The position numbers and the translations under genes are program-made. Below the pieces are notes generated by a model. That model had not been told where the DNA came from. It saw nothing but the letters and a program-made list of their open reading frames with translations, and made no database searches. This document shows, piece after piece, positions 37,686-47,217 of a DNA stretch of 64,000 nucleotides; the first letter of the stretch is position 1; every line of letters starts with the position of its first letter. This stretch comes from Paraburkholderia domus (GTDB lineage Bacteria > Pseudomonadota > Gammaproteobacteria > Burkholderiales > Burkholderiaceae), in contig NZ_CAJNAT010000006.1 in the NCBI RefSeq assembly GCF_905220705.1, positions 124,001 through 188,000 on the forward strand, given 5' to 3'.

Positions 37686-40600
37686 GTTGCGCTCCTGCCT
37701 TTTTCCTCGCGGTACTCTTCGATCGAGAGGTTACGAAGCCTCGATTCGCGTCCCTCCTTGTTGTCGACAAATCCAACGCTGGCAACAAATGGCTCGATGA
37801 TATAAATCTTCTGCAACGGGGTGACGATCAGCAACTGCAAGTTCAACTGGGCAAACAGCCGCAGACCGTATTGTGCGGACTCGTCGGATCCGCGGCCAAA
37901 TGCTTCGTCAATAACGACGAAGCGGAACGAGCGCGAGCGCACAGCGCCCCATTCGAGACCGAATTGGTAAGCAAGGCTCGCGGCCAGGATCGTATAGGCG
38001 AGTTTTTCCTTTTGCCCGCCTGACTTGCCGCCCGAGTCGGAATAATGTTCGTGTTCGCTATCATCTTCGCGCCAACGTTCGCTGGCGGCGAACACGAACC
38101 AGTTGCGCACGTCAGTGACTTTCACCGACCAGCGACGATCCTGCTCCGTCAACCCTTCCCGCCCGCGGAATCGCTCGATGATCTGTTTGACCTGCAGAAA
38201 CTTTGCTTCGGAATATTGCACGTCTTCCGAGCCGGTGAGCGTGCCTTCGGTACACGAACGCAAGTCGCTCTGAAAGTCACGAATCTCCGCATCCTGGCTC
38301 AACTGCGCTTCCAGGACGATATAGCGGCCGGCGTTGTAGTCGATCTGCGTCAGCGACTCGTTGATCAACGCGATCCGTTCTCTGATCGTCTCGCGCTCGC
38401 GAGCCAGTTGCGACTGGAAATTGGCCACTTCACGAATGGTGTTCTCATTGAGCAAATCTTTGAAGCGCGCTTCGAAGCGCGGCAGATCATCTGCTTTCAA
38501 TGTGTCCAGCATGGCGTGATATTCGGCCGCCGCTTCAACGGCGACATCCACTTCCTGCGTCTCAAGCGGGAAAGCAGTGCAATACGCTCGCATGGCGTCG
38601 ATGATCTTGTCGCGCTGACGTGAAACCTTCTTTTCTTCAGCGTCGATATTGTCCTGCAGCCATTTGCGCATATCGCTCTCGCGATTGTCACAGGATTCGA
38701 CCGTCAACTGGTGTTTGCCGAGTACCTCGGACCATAACTCGGCGAGTCGAGCGAAGTAAGCCGTATGAGCCGCGTAACCCGGATCGTCAAGAATCGCCCG
38801 GGTGTACGCGTGTAGATCATGGGCTATACGCTGCCGTTCTTCCGTGCGCGTGCGTTCCGCTTTGTGCCCATCGAGCTGCGTCTCGATGTCGGCGAGCGCG
38901 GCGCTGACCTGATTCAGACGTTGGGTCAGTTCCTGCAACAGGTCTGAAGCCGACTCCAGCCGTGCTTTCTCTTCGCGCAATCCGGCGATTGCTACCGCGA
39001 CGGCATGCCAGTCAAGTTCGCGGTAGTCCCCATGTTCGTTGAGCAGCGAGAGCGCGTTCAGGCGCGTCTTCAATTCGCTTTGCTCCGCCTGAATCCTGCC
39101 GATCAGCGCACCTAATTCGCTCAGTTGTGCCGCCAATTGTCCGGATTGTGCTTCGAGCGCCTGAATTTTTGCGGTATTGGTCCACCCCAGCACGTAGCGC
39201 CGGCGGTCGTCCAGTCGATGGCGATCGTCTTTCTCATGCCGTTCGCCCGGCGCCTTGATCTGACCGGCGCGTGTAATGGCGCGTGTCTCGCGGCGGAATT
39301 GCTCCTGGGTGTCGCAGCAGACAACATTGAAGCGCTGCGTCACTTCGTACTCGAGCCAGTCATAAAACGGCGAGTCGGGTTTCACCGAAAGCTTTCGGGC
39401 CAGCGAGTCGCGATGCAGTTCGGCGCGCTCACGTCTTGCCGATTGCCGCACCCGAAAATAAACGAGCCGCCCCTTGAGGTGGGTCTTGTCAACCCATTCG
39501 GTGACAGCAGCGTAATGTTCATCGGATACCAGAAGTGACAGGCCGAAACTACGTAGCAGGCGCTCGGCGGCGCCCTCCCAATCGCGCTCGTCTTCGCGCA
39601 CCTGCAGCAACTCGCCGGCGAAGCATAGGTCTGCTTCGGGTAGCGCAAGGGCGTTGCATAACGCAGTGCGCATCGCGATCTGTTCCGCCGGGATATTGCT
39701 GCGCCGGCTCTTCAGACTATCGATCTCCGCCGCCAGCGCGTCGTGCTCCTGCTTGCCTGCGCGAAAACTCACGCCATGTTCGGTCAGATCGTTTTGCAGA
39801 TGTGCTTCGTCTTGCTGCGCGGCTTCGATACGCTCGGAGAGACGACGGCGTAGCGCAAGAAACGCAGGTTCATCCCCCGGTACTGGCTCGCCGGCCACCT
39901 GCGCGAGATCGTCAAAGCGCTGTGCTTTCTGCTTGCGGCGGGCGCACTCCGCGTCCTTCGATTGAATCTCCCCCTCAAGCCGCTCAAGCCGGTCTCCGCC
40001 ATTCTCGGCAATATTGCGCCGCAGTTCGCCTTCCTCGATACGTTGCGCGGAGCGCATTGCGTCGAGTCGCTTGACATGCGCATCCTGTCGCTCCCATTCC
40101 GCAGCGAGATTCTCAATTCGTCGGTCGAGCAAACTGACCTTGAGATCAGCGGCATAGGATTTAAGCGCCTCCCGACAGGCCCGCAGATCGTCGACCTGCG
40201 ATACAAGCAGCGCGTGCCGCTCGCAATCCTCGACGAGGGGGCCCAGCCGTTCCATCTGCCGCTTGGCTTTTAACACCGCTTCATGGGCGCGGTTCAGATC
40301 GTCAAAGTGACCAATCAACGCAGTCATGCGCGGCGCGACGTCGAACGGTTCGAGCATGTGGCTACGGACAAAATCCGTCAGATTGCCGACCGACTTCATC
40401 GAAACCGTTTGATGAAACAACTCCAGCGCCTGCTCGTTCTCGATCCCGAAGCGCCGACGGAACCATGCACCGTATGGCGGAAAACTGTCGAACAACTCCG
40501 CGCCAAGCGCACGCAACTTTTTGCGCAGGCCGGCGATGTCCGGTCCGAAGTCGGCAAAGTCTGCTGCGATCGACAGCGCTCGTTCCGCACCGACGAATAG

Positions 40601-41056
40601 CCGCGCCGGTTGGCCGTGCGCGTCTTTCATCCAGAACACCTGGGCGAGCGTGACGGTTTGGTCATAGCCCGCGTTGTGGAAGCGACCCAGAATGACCGAA
40701 TAGCTGTTGTGGTCCCGCAAAGCCACGGGTTTGGCGGTGCCGCTGGTCTCGTTGCGTTCCGACTTGTAATGGCCGAGCACGTACGAGCGCAGCGTGCGCT
40801 CCTTGCTGTCAGCACCCGCGGCCTTGTTGTAGGCGATACGATGCGCGGGAACCAGCAACGTCGTCACGGCATCGACGAGTGTCGATTTGCCGGAACCGAT
40901 GTCGCCCGTCAACAGCGCGTTCTTGCCGTCGGGATTCAGCGTCCACACGCGGCGGTCAAAGGTCCCCCAATTGAAGACCTCGAGTTGATGCAGGCGAAAG
41001 CCGGATAGTGCGTCGTCGGCAACGAAATCGAGTCCGGGCAGTTGCATGTCAGTCAT
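37682..41056 (-). CDS. jetC: Wadjet SMC-like ATPase JetC
   Basis: This 1124-residue SMC/SbcC-like protein is the loop-extruding motor. Walker A GDIGSGKS lies at residues 51-58. A long coiled-coil region with central hinge-like segment spans about 250-900. The C-terminal ATPase half carries [18 protein letters not shown] and Walker [21 protein letters not shown]. The start at ATG 41056 gives the family N-terminus ([10 protein letters not shown]); it overlaps the jetB stop by 8 bp. Length is normal for COG4913-type JetC. Confidence 0.93.
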   Translation of the reverse strand: MTDMQLPGLDFVADDALSGFRLHQLEVFNWGTFDRRVWTLNPDGKNALLTGDIGSGKSTLVDAVTTLLVPAHRIAYNKAAGADSKERTLRSYVLGHYKSERNETSGTAKPVALRDHNSYSVILGRFHNAGYDQTVTLAQVFWMKDAHGQPARLFVGAERALSIAADFADFGPDIAGLRKKLRALGAELFDSFPPYGAWFRRRFGIENEQALELFHQTVSMKSVGNLTDFVRSHMLEPFDVAPRMTALIGHFDDLNRAHEAVLKAKRQMERLGPLVEDCERHALLVSQVDDLRACREALKSYAADLKVSLLDRRIENLAAEWERQDAHVKRLDAMRSAQRIEEGELRRNIAENGGDRLERLEGEIQSKDAECARRKQKAQRFDDLAQVAGEPVPGDEPAFLALRRRLSERIEAAQQDEAHLQNDLTEHGVSFRAGKQEHDALAAEIDSLKSRRSNIPAEQIAMRTALCNALALPEADLCFAGELLQVREDERDWEGAAERLLRSFGLSLLVSDEHYAAVTEWVDKTHLKGRLVYFRVRQSARRERAELHRDSLARKLSVKPDSPFYDWLEYEVTQRFNVVCCDTQEQFRRETRAITRAGQIKAPGERHEKDDRHRLDDRRRYVLGWTNTAKIQALEAQSGQLAAQLSELGALIGRIQAEQSELKTRLNALSLLNEHGDYRELDWHAVAVAIAGLREEKARLESASDLLQELTQRLNQVSAALADIETQLDGHKAERTRTEERQRIAHDLHAYTRAILDDPGYAAHTAYFARLAELWSEVLGKHQLTVESCDNRESDMRKWLQDNIDAEEKKVSRQRDKIIDAMRAYCTAFPLETQEVDVAVEAAAEYHAMLDTLKADDLPRFEARFKDLLNENTIREVANFQSQLARERETIRERIALINESLTQIDYNAGRYIVLEAQLSQDAEIRDFQSDLRSCTEGTLTGSEDVQYSEAKFLQVKQIIERFRGREGLTEQDRRWSVKVTDVRNWFVFAASERWREDDSEHEHYSDSGGKSGGQKEKLAYTILAASLAYQFGLEWGAVRSRSFRFVVIDEAFGRGSDESAQYGLRLFAQLNLQLLIVTPLQKIYIIEPFVASVGFVDNKEGRESRLRNLSIEEYREEKGRSAT

Positions 41057-41693
41057 CGGTGTTCCTTGATGCTCCTGTGCCGAGTTGCGCCTGATACGCC
41101 GCGAGCCGTGCGTCGAAATCGGCGAGCCACTGGGCGTCGACAAACGCTTTGAGAATTCGTTGGACTTCAAACGCGGCGGCTTGGCCTTCGCGCTTGCTGG
41201 CGACTGGCTTCAGCTTGCGTAAGAAGCCAAGTTCAACGATCTTGTTGACATGCGTGTCGATCTGGTCGATCAGTTTGGCCTCATTGCTGCCTGCGGGTAG
41301 AAACACGCGGATCATTTCCACAATCTGCTCGCGCGTGAGAATGAGGCGCGTGTCTCCACCGCCCGCGTCGGACTCGGCGAGCTTCTTGCGCAGCAATGCC
41401 AGCATGAGGCTCACCGGAAAAGACAACGGGCGTCTCGCGACAAGACGGGGCAACGCAGGCGCATCGTCATCGCCGTTATCAGGGCGGGAGCGCAGGAACG
41501 CGTAGCCCTCTGCTTCGTCGAGCACCAACTCGAGATTCAGCACGGTGACGTAGTCCCTCACGCGAGACTGCAAGTCGAGCAGCGCGCTCCAAAGCGCCGT
41601 ATCCGCATCCCGGTAAATCACGCCTTTAAGCAACGGAATCAGCAGGCTCGACAGATCGTGCGTCGAGGTTGTTGCGTCTTGTTCCTGTTCCAA
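41049..41693 (-). CDS. jetB: Wadjet subunit JetB
   Basis: This DUF4194-type protein of about 214 residues is the MukE-like partner bridging JetA and Jet[41 protein letters not shown] and [20 protein letters not shown]. The start is uncertain. The frame is open to 41939 but lies over jetA there. The first codon after jetA compatible with initiation is TTG 41693, 5 bp past the jetA stop; no ATG or GTG fits. A weak GAGATAAAG precedes it. Confidence 0.85.
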   Translation of the reverse strand: MEQEQDATTSTHDLSSLLIPLLKGVIYRDADTALWSALLDLQSRVRDYVTVLNLELVLDEAEGYAFLRSRPDNGDDDAPALPRLVARRPLSFPVSLMLALLRKKLAESDAGGGDTRLILTREQIVEMIRVFLPAGSNEAKLIDQIDTHVNKIVELGFLRKLKPVASKREGQAAAFEVQRILKAFVDAQWLADFDARLAAYQAQLGTGASRNTDD

Positions 41694-41698
41694 AGTCT

Positions 41699-43153
41699 TT
41701 ATCTCACGAAAATGACGCGTGGCAAGCTCGCCTGCCGGGTCAGTTGGCTGCCACTGTCGTTCTGGGTACACCAAACGATGGTGTCGCTGACCTGCTCGTC
41801 CACCACCGTGCTGAACGTGTCGCCGGCAAGTTGCAGGTAGGCGACCAATTCGGCTAAACCTTGCTGCAGAGGCTGAATGTCGCAAAGCTCGCGCAGCGTT
41901 ACTTGCGAACGGTCCTGCAGAATATGACGGATATGCCATACCAGTCTGGCTTTGTCGACTACGATCTGGGAGTACAACGCTGCGGCGTCGATGTCGCCAT
42001 CGCCGGCTTCGATGGTGATGGCGGCGATACGCGGTTTGAGGCTGGGGGCATAGAGTGGACGCTCCATCGGCAGTTCAATTTCCGCCGCCGTGTCAGCGAT
42101 AGTCATGACCTCACCGGCTGGCGGCGTGTCTCGCAAGACCAGCGCTTTAGCTTCTACACCATGGAGGATATCCATGATGCGGCGGTTTTCGAGCCATGCC
42201 TGATCGTCGAGAAAGCGCCGCAACTGTTGCGATAGAAACGCGACGGTGCGCTGCGTATGCTCGCCGGCTTCCAGCCAGTCATAGTGAACCCGCCGCGTGC
42301 GCGCATCGGGTTTGAGTTCGGCCACGGGCGGGAGCGCCAGCACGCGGTCGAGCAACTGGGTCAGTTCTTCCTGGCGACTGCTTGACATCAGAAAGTCCCA
42401 GAACGCCCTGAAACTGCGTCCCTGGTCCGAATCGGCGATCGCATCGCGCTCGCCCATGATTTCCTCTAGCAGTTCGCCTTTTGCTCCATCCCACAACGCA
42501 ATGCGCTCTCGCACCCGACGGTCGAGGCCGCGAAAATTGTGCTCGACTTCGCGAAAATCGGTCAGCAATTCACGCGCAATCGCGGTGAATTGCTGGAAGC
42601 GATCTTTCAGCGCCGTGTCATCCAGAATCGAAATGTCTCCGGCCTCTGCACGGGCGATTTCCGCATCGATCTCGGCGCGGCGCTTATGGAGTTCGGCGAG
42701 ACGCGTCTCGGGGTTGCTTTCGCTACCCTCACTCATCTGTTTGAGCAATTCGAATAGAGTCAGCAAGCGCGATTCAGTACCGACGAAACTACGTTCGGTC
42801 AATGTGCCGAGCCACGCAATGGCCTTTTCCGTAGCAGGCGTGAGATCGAACTGTGGTTCGTCCGAATTCTGACGATAGAACTTGCGCAGCCAGCCTTTAT
42901 CGTTGGCGGCCCAGTCGTTTAGATAGTCGGAAGCTGCTTTCGGAAAGGCAGCGGGACCGAGTCGCTCGCGCAATGCATACAGTTCGTCTTCCAGCGCTTC
43001 GGCCAGGTCCGCTTGCGATATCACGCGGACATTGGGTGCCACGAATGTTCGATTCAGAAAGCTCGCCACGAGCGGCGCGTGGTCCGAGCGCAGCAACCGC
43101 CATGCCGGATGGTTCTGGCGTAAGGCGTCGAGCGTGGAATAGTCGAAGTTCAT
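41699..43153 (-). CDS. jetA: Wadjet kleisin-like subunit JetA
   Basis: This 484-residue DUF3375 protein is the MukF/kleisin-like subunit: HPAWRLLRSDHAPLVASFLN, a helical middle with a coiled coil (RLAELHKRRAEIDAEIARAE), and the C-terminal PLQQGLAELVAYLQLA. DUF3375 together with DUF4194, COG4913 and DUF2220 partners defines type I Wadjet. ATG 43153 (MNFDYSTLDA) is the family start; the upstream extension is not conserved. It is the first gene of jetABCD. Confidence 0.92.
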   Translation of the reverse strand: MNFDYSTLDALRQNHPAWRLLRSDHAPLVASFLNRTFVAPNVRVISQADLAEALEDELYALRERLGPAAFPKAASDYLNDWAANDKGWLRKFYRQNSDEPQFDLTPATEKAIAWLGTLTERSFVGTESRLLTLFELLKQMSEGSESNPETRLAELHKRRAEIDAEIARAEAGDISILDDTALKDRFQQFTAIARELLTDFREVEHNFRGLDRRVRERIALWDGAKGELLEEIMGERDAIADSDQGRSFRAFWDFLMSSSRQEELTQLLDRVLALPPVAELKPDARTRRVHYDWLEAGEHTQRTVAFLSQQLRRFLDDQAWLENRRIMDILHGVEAKALVLRDTPPAGEVMTIADTAAEIELPMERPLYAPSLKPRIAAITIEAGDGDIDAAALYSQIVVDKARLVWHIRHILQDRSQVTLRELCDIQPLQQGLAELVAYLQLAGDTFSTVVDEQVSDTIVWCTQNDSGSQLTRQASLPRVIFVR

Positions 43154-43395
43154 GGTGCAAGGTGGGAAAGCGGGCGGGCAGCGATCGGGGCACGCGAAAC
43201 GCGAATGATAGTCTAGCTGTTTCACCGCCGATGCTTTGCGAGTCTCGGCGGGCGCCTGCGTTGAAGACTTTGCCGCATATAAAGCTATCCCCCAACTTCG
43301 CCACCTCAAGCCCCCTAATCTGCTTGAGAAATCGGTTGCGCAGGAAGAGCCGACGGCCCCAAGCAGCGAATAGCGTCATTATTAACCGCAATTTT

Positions 43396-43457
43396 TGCGG
43401 AGAATAATTTGAATCTGCGGAGAAAATGGATCATAATCTCCGCATGAATCGCGGAGA
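43396..43457 (+). promoter_or_regulatory. Array of TGCGGAGA operator-like repeats at the fic start
   Basis: TGCGGAGA occurs at 43396-43403 and 43416-43423. The inverted form TCTCCGCA lies at 43437-43444 and a variant CGCGGAGA at 43450-43457. The first three are 20-21 bp apart, about two helical turns, and the last two overlap the beginning of the Fic gene. This is a likely operator, perhaps for autoregulation by the Fic protein's C-terminal winged helix. Confidence 0.6.
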
Positions 43458-44559
43458 TTGGTTGTACATCTGGGAATCCCCCGAATGGCCCGCATGGCGC
43501 TATGACTTGTCACGCCTTGCGGCTCCGCTCGCGCAGGTGTCCCGAGCTCAAGGGCTACTGTTCGGGCGTCTTGCGGATGTGGGCCTGACGTTGCGCAGCG
43601 AGGCCAGTCTTGTCGCGCTTACCGAAGACGTCGTCAAAACCAGCGAAATAGAGGGCGAGCAGCTCAATGTCGCGTCGGTGCGGTCGTCAATAGCACGCAA
43701 GCTCGGTGTCGATATTGGCGCGCTCGCGCCAGTCGACCGCCACGTTGAAGGCGTTGTCGAAATGGTGCTCGACGCCACCCTGAATTGCTCCGCTGAGGTG
43801 TCGAAAGAGCGCCTGTTTGGATGGCACGCTGCGCTTTTTCCGACCGGGTTCAGCGGTATGTCCCGGATCAGCATTGCCAACTGGCGCGACGATTCAAAAG
43901 GGCCTATGCAAGTTGTTTCCGGTCCGATCGGGCGTCAGAAAGTCCATTTCGAGGCGCCCCCCGCAGCACGGCTGGAAATGGAGGCGGATCGATTTCTAGC
44001 CTGGCTGAATGCCGATACGGCCGATCAACCGGTGCTCAAGGCGGGGCTCGCTCACCTCTGGTTCGTTACGCTGCATCCTTTCGACGATGGCAATGGCCGC
44101 ATTGCACGGGCCATTGGCGATCTGCTTCTGGCGCGCGCTGACGGCAGCCCAGAACGCTTCTACAGTTTGTCGGCACAGATCCAGCGTGAGCGGAAAGACT
44201 ACTACGACATTCTCGAGCGCACGCAAAAGGGCACACTCGATATCACCGAGTGGCTGGCGTGGTTCCTCGATGCATTGCATCGAGCAATCGATCACGCCCA
44301 ACTCACGCTGAACGTTGTGTTGTCCAAGGCGCGCTTCTGGCAGCGCTGGGCGAGCACGCCGTTCAACGAGCGGCAAGTCAAACTGCTGAGTGGTCTGCTC
44401 GACGGTTTTGACGGCAAGTTGACCAGCAGCAAGTGGGCAGCGATTGCAAAGTGTTCGCCTGATACTGCATTGCGCGATATCAGCGAACTAGTCGCATTCG
44501 GGGTGTTGAAAAAATCAGCAGCAGGGGGCCGCAGCACGTCGTACGAGTTAGCGGATTGA
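43426..44559 (+). CDS. Fic-domain protein (class II-like, with C-terminal winged helix)
   Basis: This 377-residue protein has an N-terminal DUF4172-like segment, the inhibitory helix T-S-E-I-E-G (KTSEIEGEQL) that blocks the active site from the N-terminal side, the Fic core with full motif HPFDDGNGRIAR, and a C-terminal winged-helix-like domain (WAAIAKCSPDTALRDISELV). Fic enzymes transfer AMP from ATP to target proteins; the target is unknown here. ATG 43426 or 43444 (MNRGDWLYIWE) could start it. It is divergent from jetA, 272 bp away, with its own operator-like array. Confidence 0.88.
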   Translation: MDHNLRMNRGDWLYIWESPEWPAWRYDLSRLAAPLAQVSRAQGLLFGRLADVGLTLRSEASLVALTEDVVKTSEIEGEQLNVASVRSSIARKLGVDIGALAPVDRHVEGVVEMVLDATLNCSAEVSKERLFGWHAALFPTGFSGMSRISIANWRDDSKGPMQVVSGPIGRQKVHFEAPPAARLEMEADRFLAWLNADTADQPVLKAGLAHLWFVTLHPFDDGNGRIARAIGDLLLARADGSPERFYSLSAQIQRERKDYYDILERTQKGTLDITEWLAWFLDALHRAIDHAQLTLNVVLSKARFWQRWASTPFNERQVKLLSGLLDGFDGKLTSSKWAAIAKCSPDTALRDISELVAFGVLKKSAAGGRSTSYELAD

Positions 44560-44589
44560 GCGGATTGAGCGCTACGCAAATAGCCCCAC

Positions 44590-44598
44590 TTATCCACA
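44590..44598 (+). promoter_or_regulatory. DnaA box (TTATCCACA)
   Basis: This is a perfect consensus 9-mer in the fic-araC intergenic region. The second identical box lies 184 bp downstream in the same orientation. Confidence 0.6.
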
Positions 44599-44773
44599 GC
44601 CCCCTCTGGACAACTTTTGTACAACCCACCTGACACGTTGTGGGCGAAACTTTGATAAGACGGCGACCTCATCGAGCCGCTCAAAAGTTTTCCCTGGCTC
44701 CTTGCTCCTGTTCGCCCACGCTCCGCAGGGTTATCGATTCCGCAGTCCCTTGATCCGTAAACGAAGATTCAAG

Positions 44774-44782
44774 TTATCCACA
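44774..44782 (+). promoter_or_regulatory. DnaA box (TTATCCACA)
   Basis: This is the second perfect 9-mer, next to an A/T-rich stretch. The context GTTATCCACAGCC resembles that of the first box, which also continues into AGCC. Confidence 0.6.
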
Positions 44783-44915
44783 GCCAGGTGCGAGGCTTGT
44801 TAACTATTACTACGTATACATATACAAAGACTATAAAAACCAGAGAGGCAACCGCGAACTGCGCTGCACAAGCAAGCACAAAGCAGGCAGAACAAACAGA
44901 ACCAAGCCAAAACCA

Positions 44916-45515
44916 TCAAACCAACGGCAAACAAATCTCCGTCAGCAACTCAGCCGGCGCAGTCTCCTTCGGGCTATTCAGATACTCTTCGAACACCGGC
45001 GCATCCGCCGCTTCACGCCCCGACTGTACGAGCCACGTCCCATACAACCACTCATACGCCGCACGCATATCGCTGTACGGCCCCTTGTGCCGCAACACTG
45101 CGTACTCACCGCCTTTCACATGCGCGACCGAAACCGGCGGACTCACCGTCACCGAAGCCTGAACCGGATGCGGCAACAACACCCCAGCCTTCGACCGCAA
45201 CGCATTCTCTGCAACAACACCCGGATCGTCATAGTAAATCCCGATCATGCGCATCTGCCCAGCCAGCAAATTGTGTTTCGCCATCGAGCCATTCGCCAGA
45301 TATCCCGCCGCCCGATGCAGTCGCAAGCGTCGCACGGTCGTCGCAACCGTCTCGCCGTACATCGCCTGAAAGATGCGATGCCAGTGATACGGCGACATGC
45401 AGGCAATTTCCGCTAGACGATCGATATCCAGCGGTTCGTCGAGGTGATCGTAAATATGGTCCAGCACGCGGCCCAGTCGAGTTTCGTAGCGAGCCCGATT
45501 GTCCGATAGGTTCAT
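44916..45515 (-). CDS. AraC/GyrI-type regulator with internal deletion
   Basis: This 199-residue protein has an AraC-type HTH start (LDHIYDHLDEPLDIDRLAEI, SPYHWHRIFQAMYGET) joined directly to the second half of a GyrI-like ligand domain (GQMRMIGIYYDDPGVVAENA..HKGPYSDMRAAYEWLYGTWL). Full-length relatives are about 280-300 residues and contain a second HTH helix pair and the first half of GyrI, absent here at the junction SMAKHNLLA. The frame is intact across the join. ATG 45515 is the start; the extension to 45578 lacks similarity. DNA binding is probably impaired. Confidence 0.75.
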   Translation of the reverse strand: MNLSDNRARYETRLGRVLDHIYDHLDEPLDIDRLAEIACMSPYHWHRIFQAMYGETVATTVRRLRLHRAAGYLANGSMAKHNLLAGQMRMIGIYYDDPGVVAENALRSKAGVLLPHPVQASVTVSPPVSVAHVKGGEYAVLRHKGPYSDMRAAYEWLYGTWLVQSGREAADAPVFEEYLNSPKETAPAELLTEICLPLV

Positions 45516-45770
45516 GATTGAGTAACTGACCTGTGAAAGATTGCCGAATTGACACGAACCAAAGTAACACGTCCCCATTTACCAAATCCTGCGAACTTCG
45601 CCCAAACGCGCTCGAACGGAGTTAAGCGTTCACTGACAGACCCACCCTCGAACTTTGCCGAATTTCGATAACACCTCGAATAATGGCTCACTACCATCGG
45701 CTGAAGCCTGTCCGCCCATGCACCGCAAAGCCTTGCGGCGTCGAGCAAGCGGCAACATCAGGAGAGCCCG

Positions 45771-47174
45771 ATGAAATCAGAATCCAAAAGTCAGCACGTC
45801 GGTAAAGTCACGCATCACGAGTTGAAGCAGACGCTGGGCACGTGGCAGCTGTGGGGGATCGCGGTCGGTCTGGTCATTTCCGGCGAGTATTTCGGCTGGA
45901 GCTACGGCTGGGCGAGCGCCGGAACGCTTGGCTTCGTCATCACGGCGGTTTTCATTGCCGCGATGTACACCACCTTCATTTTCAGCTTCACCGAACTCAC
46001 CACGTCGATTCCGCATGCGGGTGGGCCGTTCGCCTATGCGCGTCACGCTTTCGGTCCGACGGGCGGTTATCTTGCTGGCGCGGCGACGTTAGTCGAATTC
46101 GTCTTTGCGCCACCCGCGATTGCACTCGCGATCGGCGCCTATCTGCATGTGCAATTTCCCGGTCTCGAACCGAAACATGCTGCGATGGGCGCGTATCTCG
46201 TCTTTATGGCGTTGAATATCGTCGGCGTGCAGATTGCCGCGGCTTTCGAGTTGTGCGTGACGCTGCTCGCGATCTTCGAATTGCTGGTGTTCATGGGCGT
46301 CGTTTCGCCAGGCTTCCAGTGGTCGAATTTCACGAAAGGCGGCTGGTCCGGTTCGGACACCTTCAGCATGGGCTCGTTCCACGGCATGTTCGCGGCGATT
46401 CCCTTTGCCATCTGGTTTTTCCTCGCGATCGAAGGCGTCGCGATGGCTGCCGAAGAAGCGATGAATCCGAAGCGTTCGATTCCGATCGCCTATGTCGTTG
46501 GCATTCTGACGCTGGTACTGCTAGCCATCGGCGTAATGGTGTTCGCAGGGGCTGCTGGCGACTGGACCAAGCTCGCGAACATCAACGATCCGCTGCCGCA
46601 AGCCATGAAATTCATCGTCGGTGAACATAGCGGCTGGATGCATATGCTGGTGTGGCTCGGCCTGTTCGGGCTCGTCGCGTCGTTTCACGGCATCATCCTC
46701 GGCTACTCGCGGCAGATCTTCGCGCTGGCTCGCGCGGGGTATCTGCCGGAATGGCTCTCCAAGGTGCATCCGCGCTTCAAGACCCCGCATCGCGCGATCA
46801 TCGCGGGTGGCGTGGTCGGCATTGCCGCGATCTACAGCGACGAGCTGATTCAGTTCGGCGGTCAGACGCTGACGGCGAACATCGTGACGATGTCCGTATT
46901 TGGCGCTATCGTGATGTATATCATCAGCATGTTGTCGTTGTTCAAGCTGCGCCGCTCGGACCCGAACATGGAACGCCCGTTCCGCGCGCCGCTGTTTCCG
47001 TTCTTTCCGGCGTTCGCGCTGGTGGCCGCGGTGATTTGTCTGGCAACGATGGTCTACTTTAATTTTCTGGTGGCCATCGTGTTCGCGATCTTCCTCGCGC
47101 TCGGCTACGTCTACTTCCTGTTGACGCGCCATCAACGCGAAGCGGCGCCGTCGGACGCTTTGCTCGAAGAGTGA
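45771..47174 (+). CDS. eat: Ethanolamine permease
   Basis: This 467-residue APC-superfamily transporter has 12 predicted membrane segments. It begins KVTHHELKQTLGTWQLWGIA and contains GEYFGWSYGW and AIEGVAMAAEEAMNPKRSIP, the family's usual ethanolamine-permease pattern. It sits 43 bp before eutB, supporting import of ethanolamine. ATG 45771 has an AGGAGA site. The upstream gap (about 255 bp) holds the operon promoter. Confidence 0.9.
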   Translation: MKSESKSQHVGKVTHHELKQTLGTWQLWGIAVGLVISGEYFGWSYGWASAGTLGFVITAVFIAAMYTTFIFSFTELTTSIPHAGGPFAYARHAFGPTGGYLAGAATLVEFVFAPPAIALAIGAYLHVQFPGLEPKHAAMGAYLVFMALNIVGVQIAAAFELCVTLLAIFELLVFMGVVSPGFQWSNFTKGGWSGSDTFSMGSFHGMFAAIPFAIWFFLAIEGVAMAAEEAMNPKRSIPIAYVVGILTLVLLAIGVMVFAGAAGDWTKLANINDPLPQAMKFIVGEHSGWMHMLVWLGLFGLVASFHGIILGYSRQIFALARAGYLPEWLSKVHPRFKTPHRAIIAGGVVGIAAIYSDELIQFGGQTLTANIVTMSVFGAIVMYIISMLSLFKLRRSDPNMERPFRAPLFPFFPAFALVAAVICLATMVYFNFLVAIVFAIFLALGYVYFLLTRHQREAAPSDALLEE

Positions 47175-47217
47175 CGGATCGAGCCGCTGCGCAAGCAGCG
47201 GCGATGGAGTCTTAGAG

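Larger units (their letters stand above)
44560..44915. other. Intergenic region with two DnaA boxes
   Basis: These 356 bp separate fic from the convergent AraC/GyrI gene. Two perfect, same-orientation DnaA boxes lie at 44590-44598 and 44774-44782. An A/T-rich segment (about 44800-44850) follows the second. No gene is supported. The two nearby genes converge, so promoters are not expected here. Confidence 0.55.

Noticed and set aside
44788..44915. Possible start of a small gene on the plus strand after the second DnaA box.
   Set aside because: The reading frame is Thr/Lys-rich with no ribosome site and runs over the antisense of the AraC/GyrI gene.
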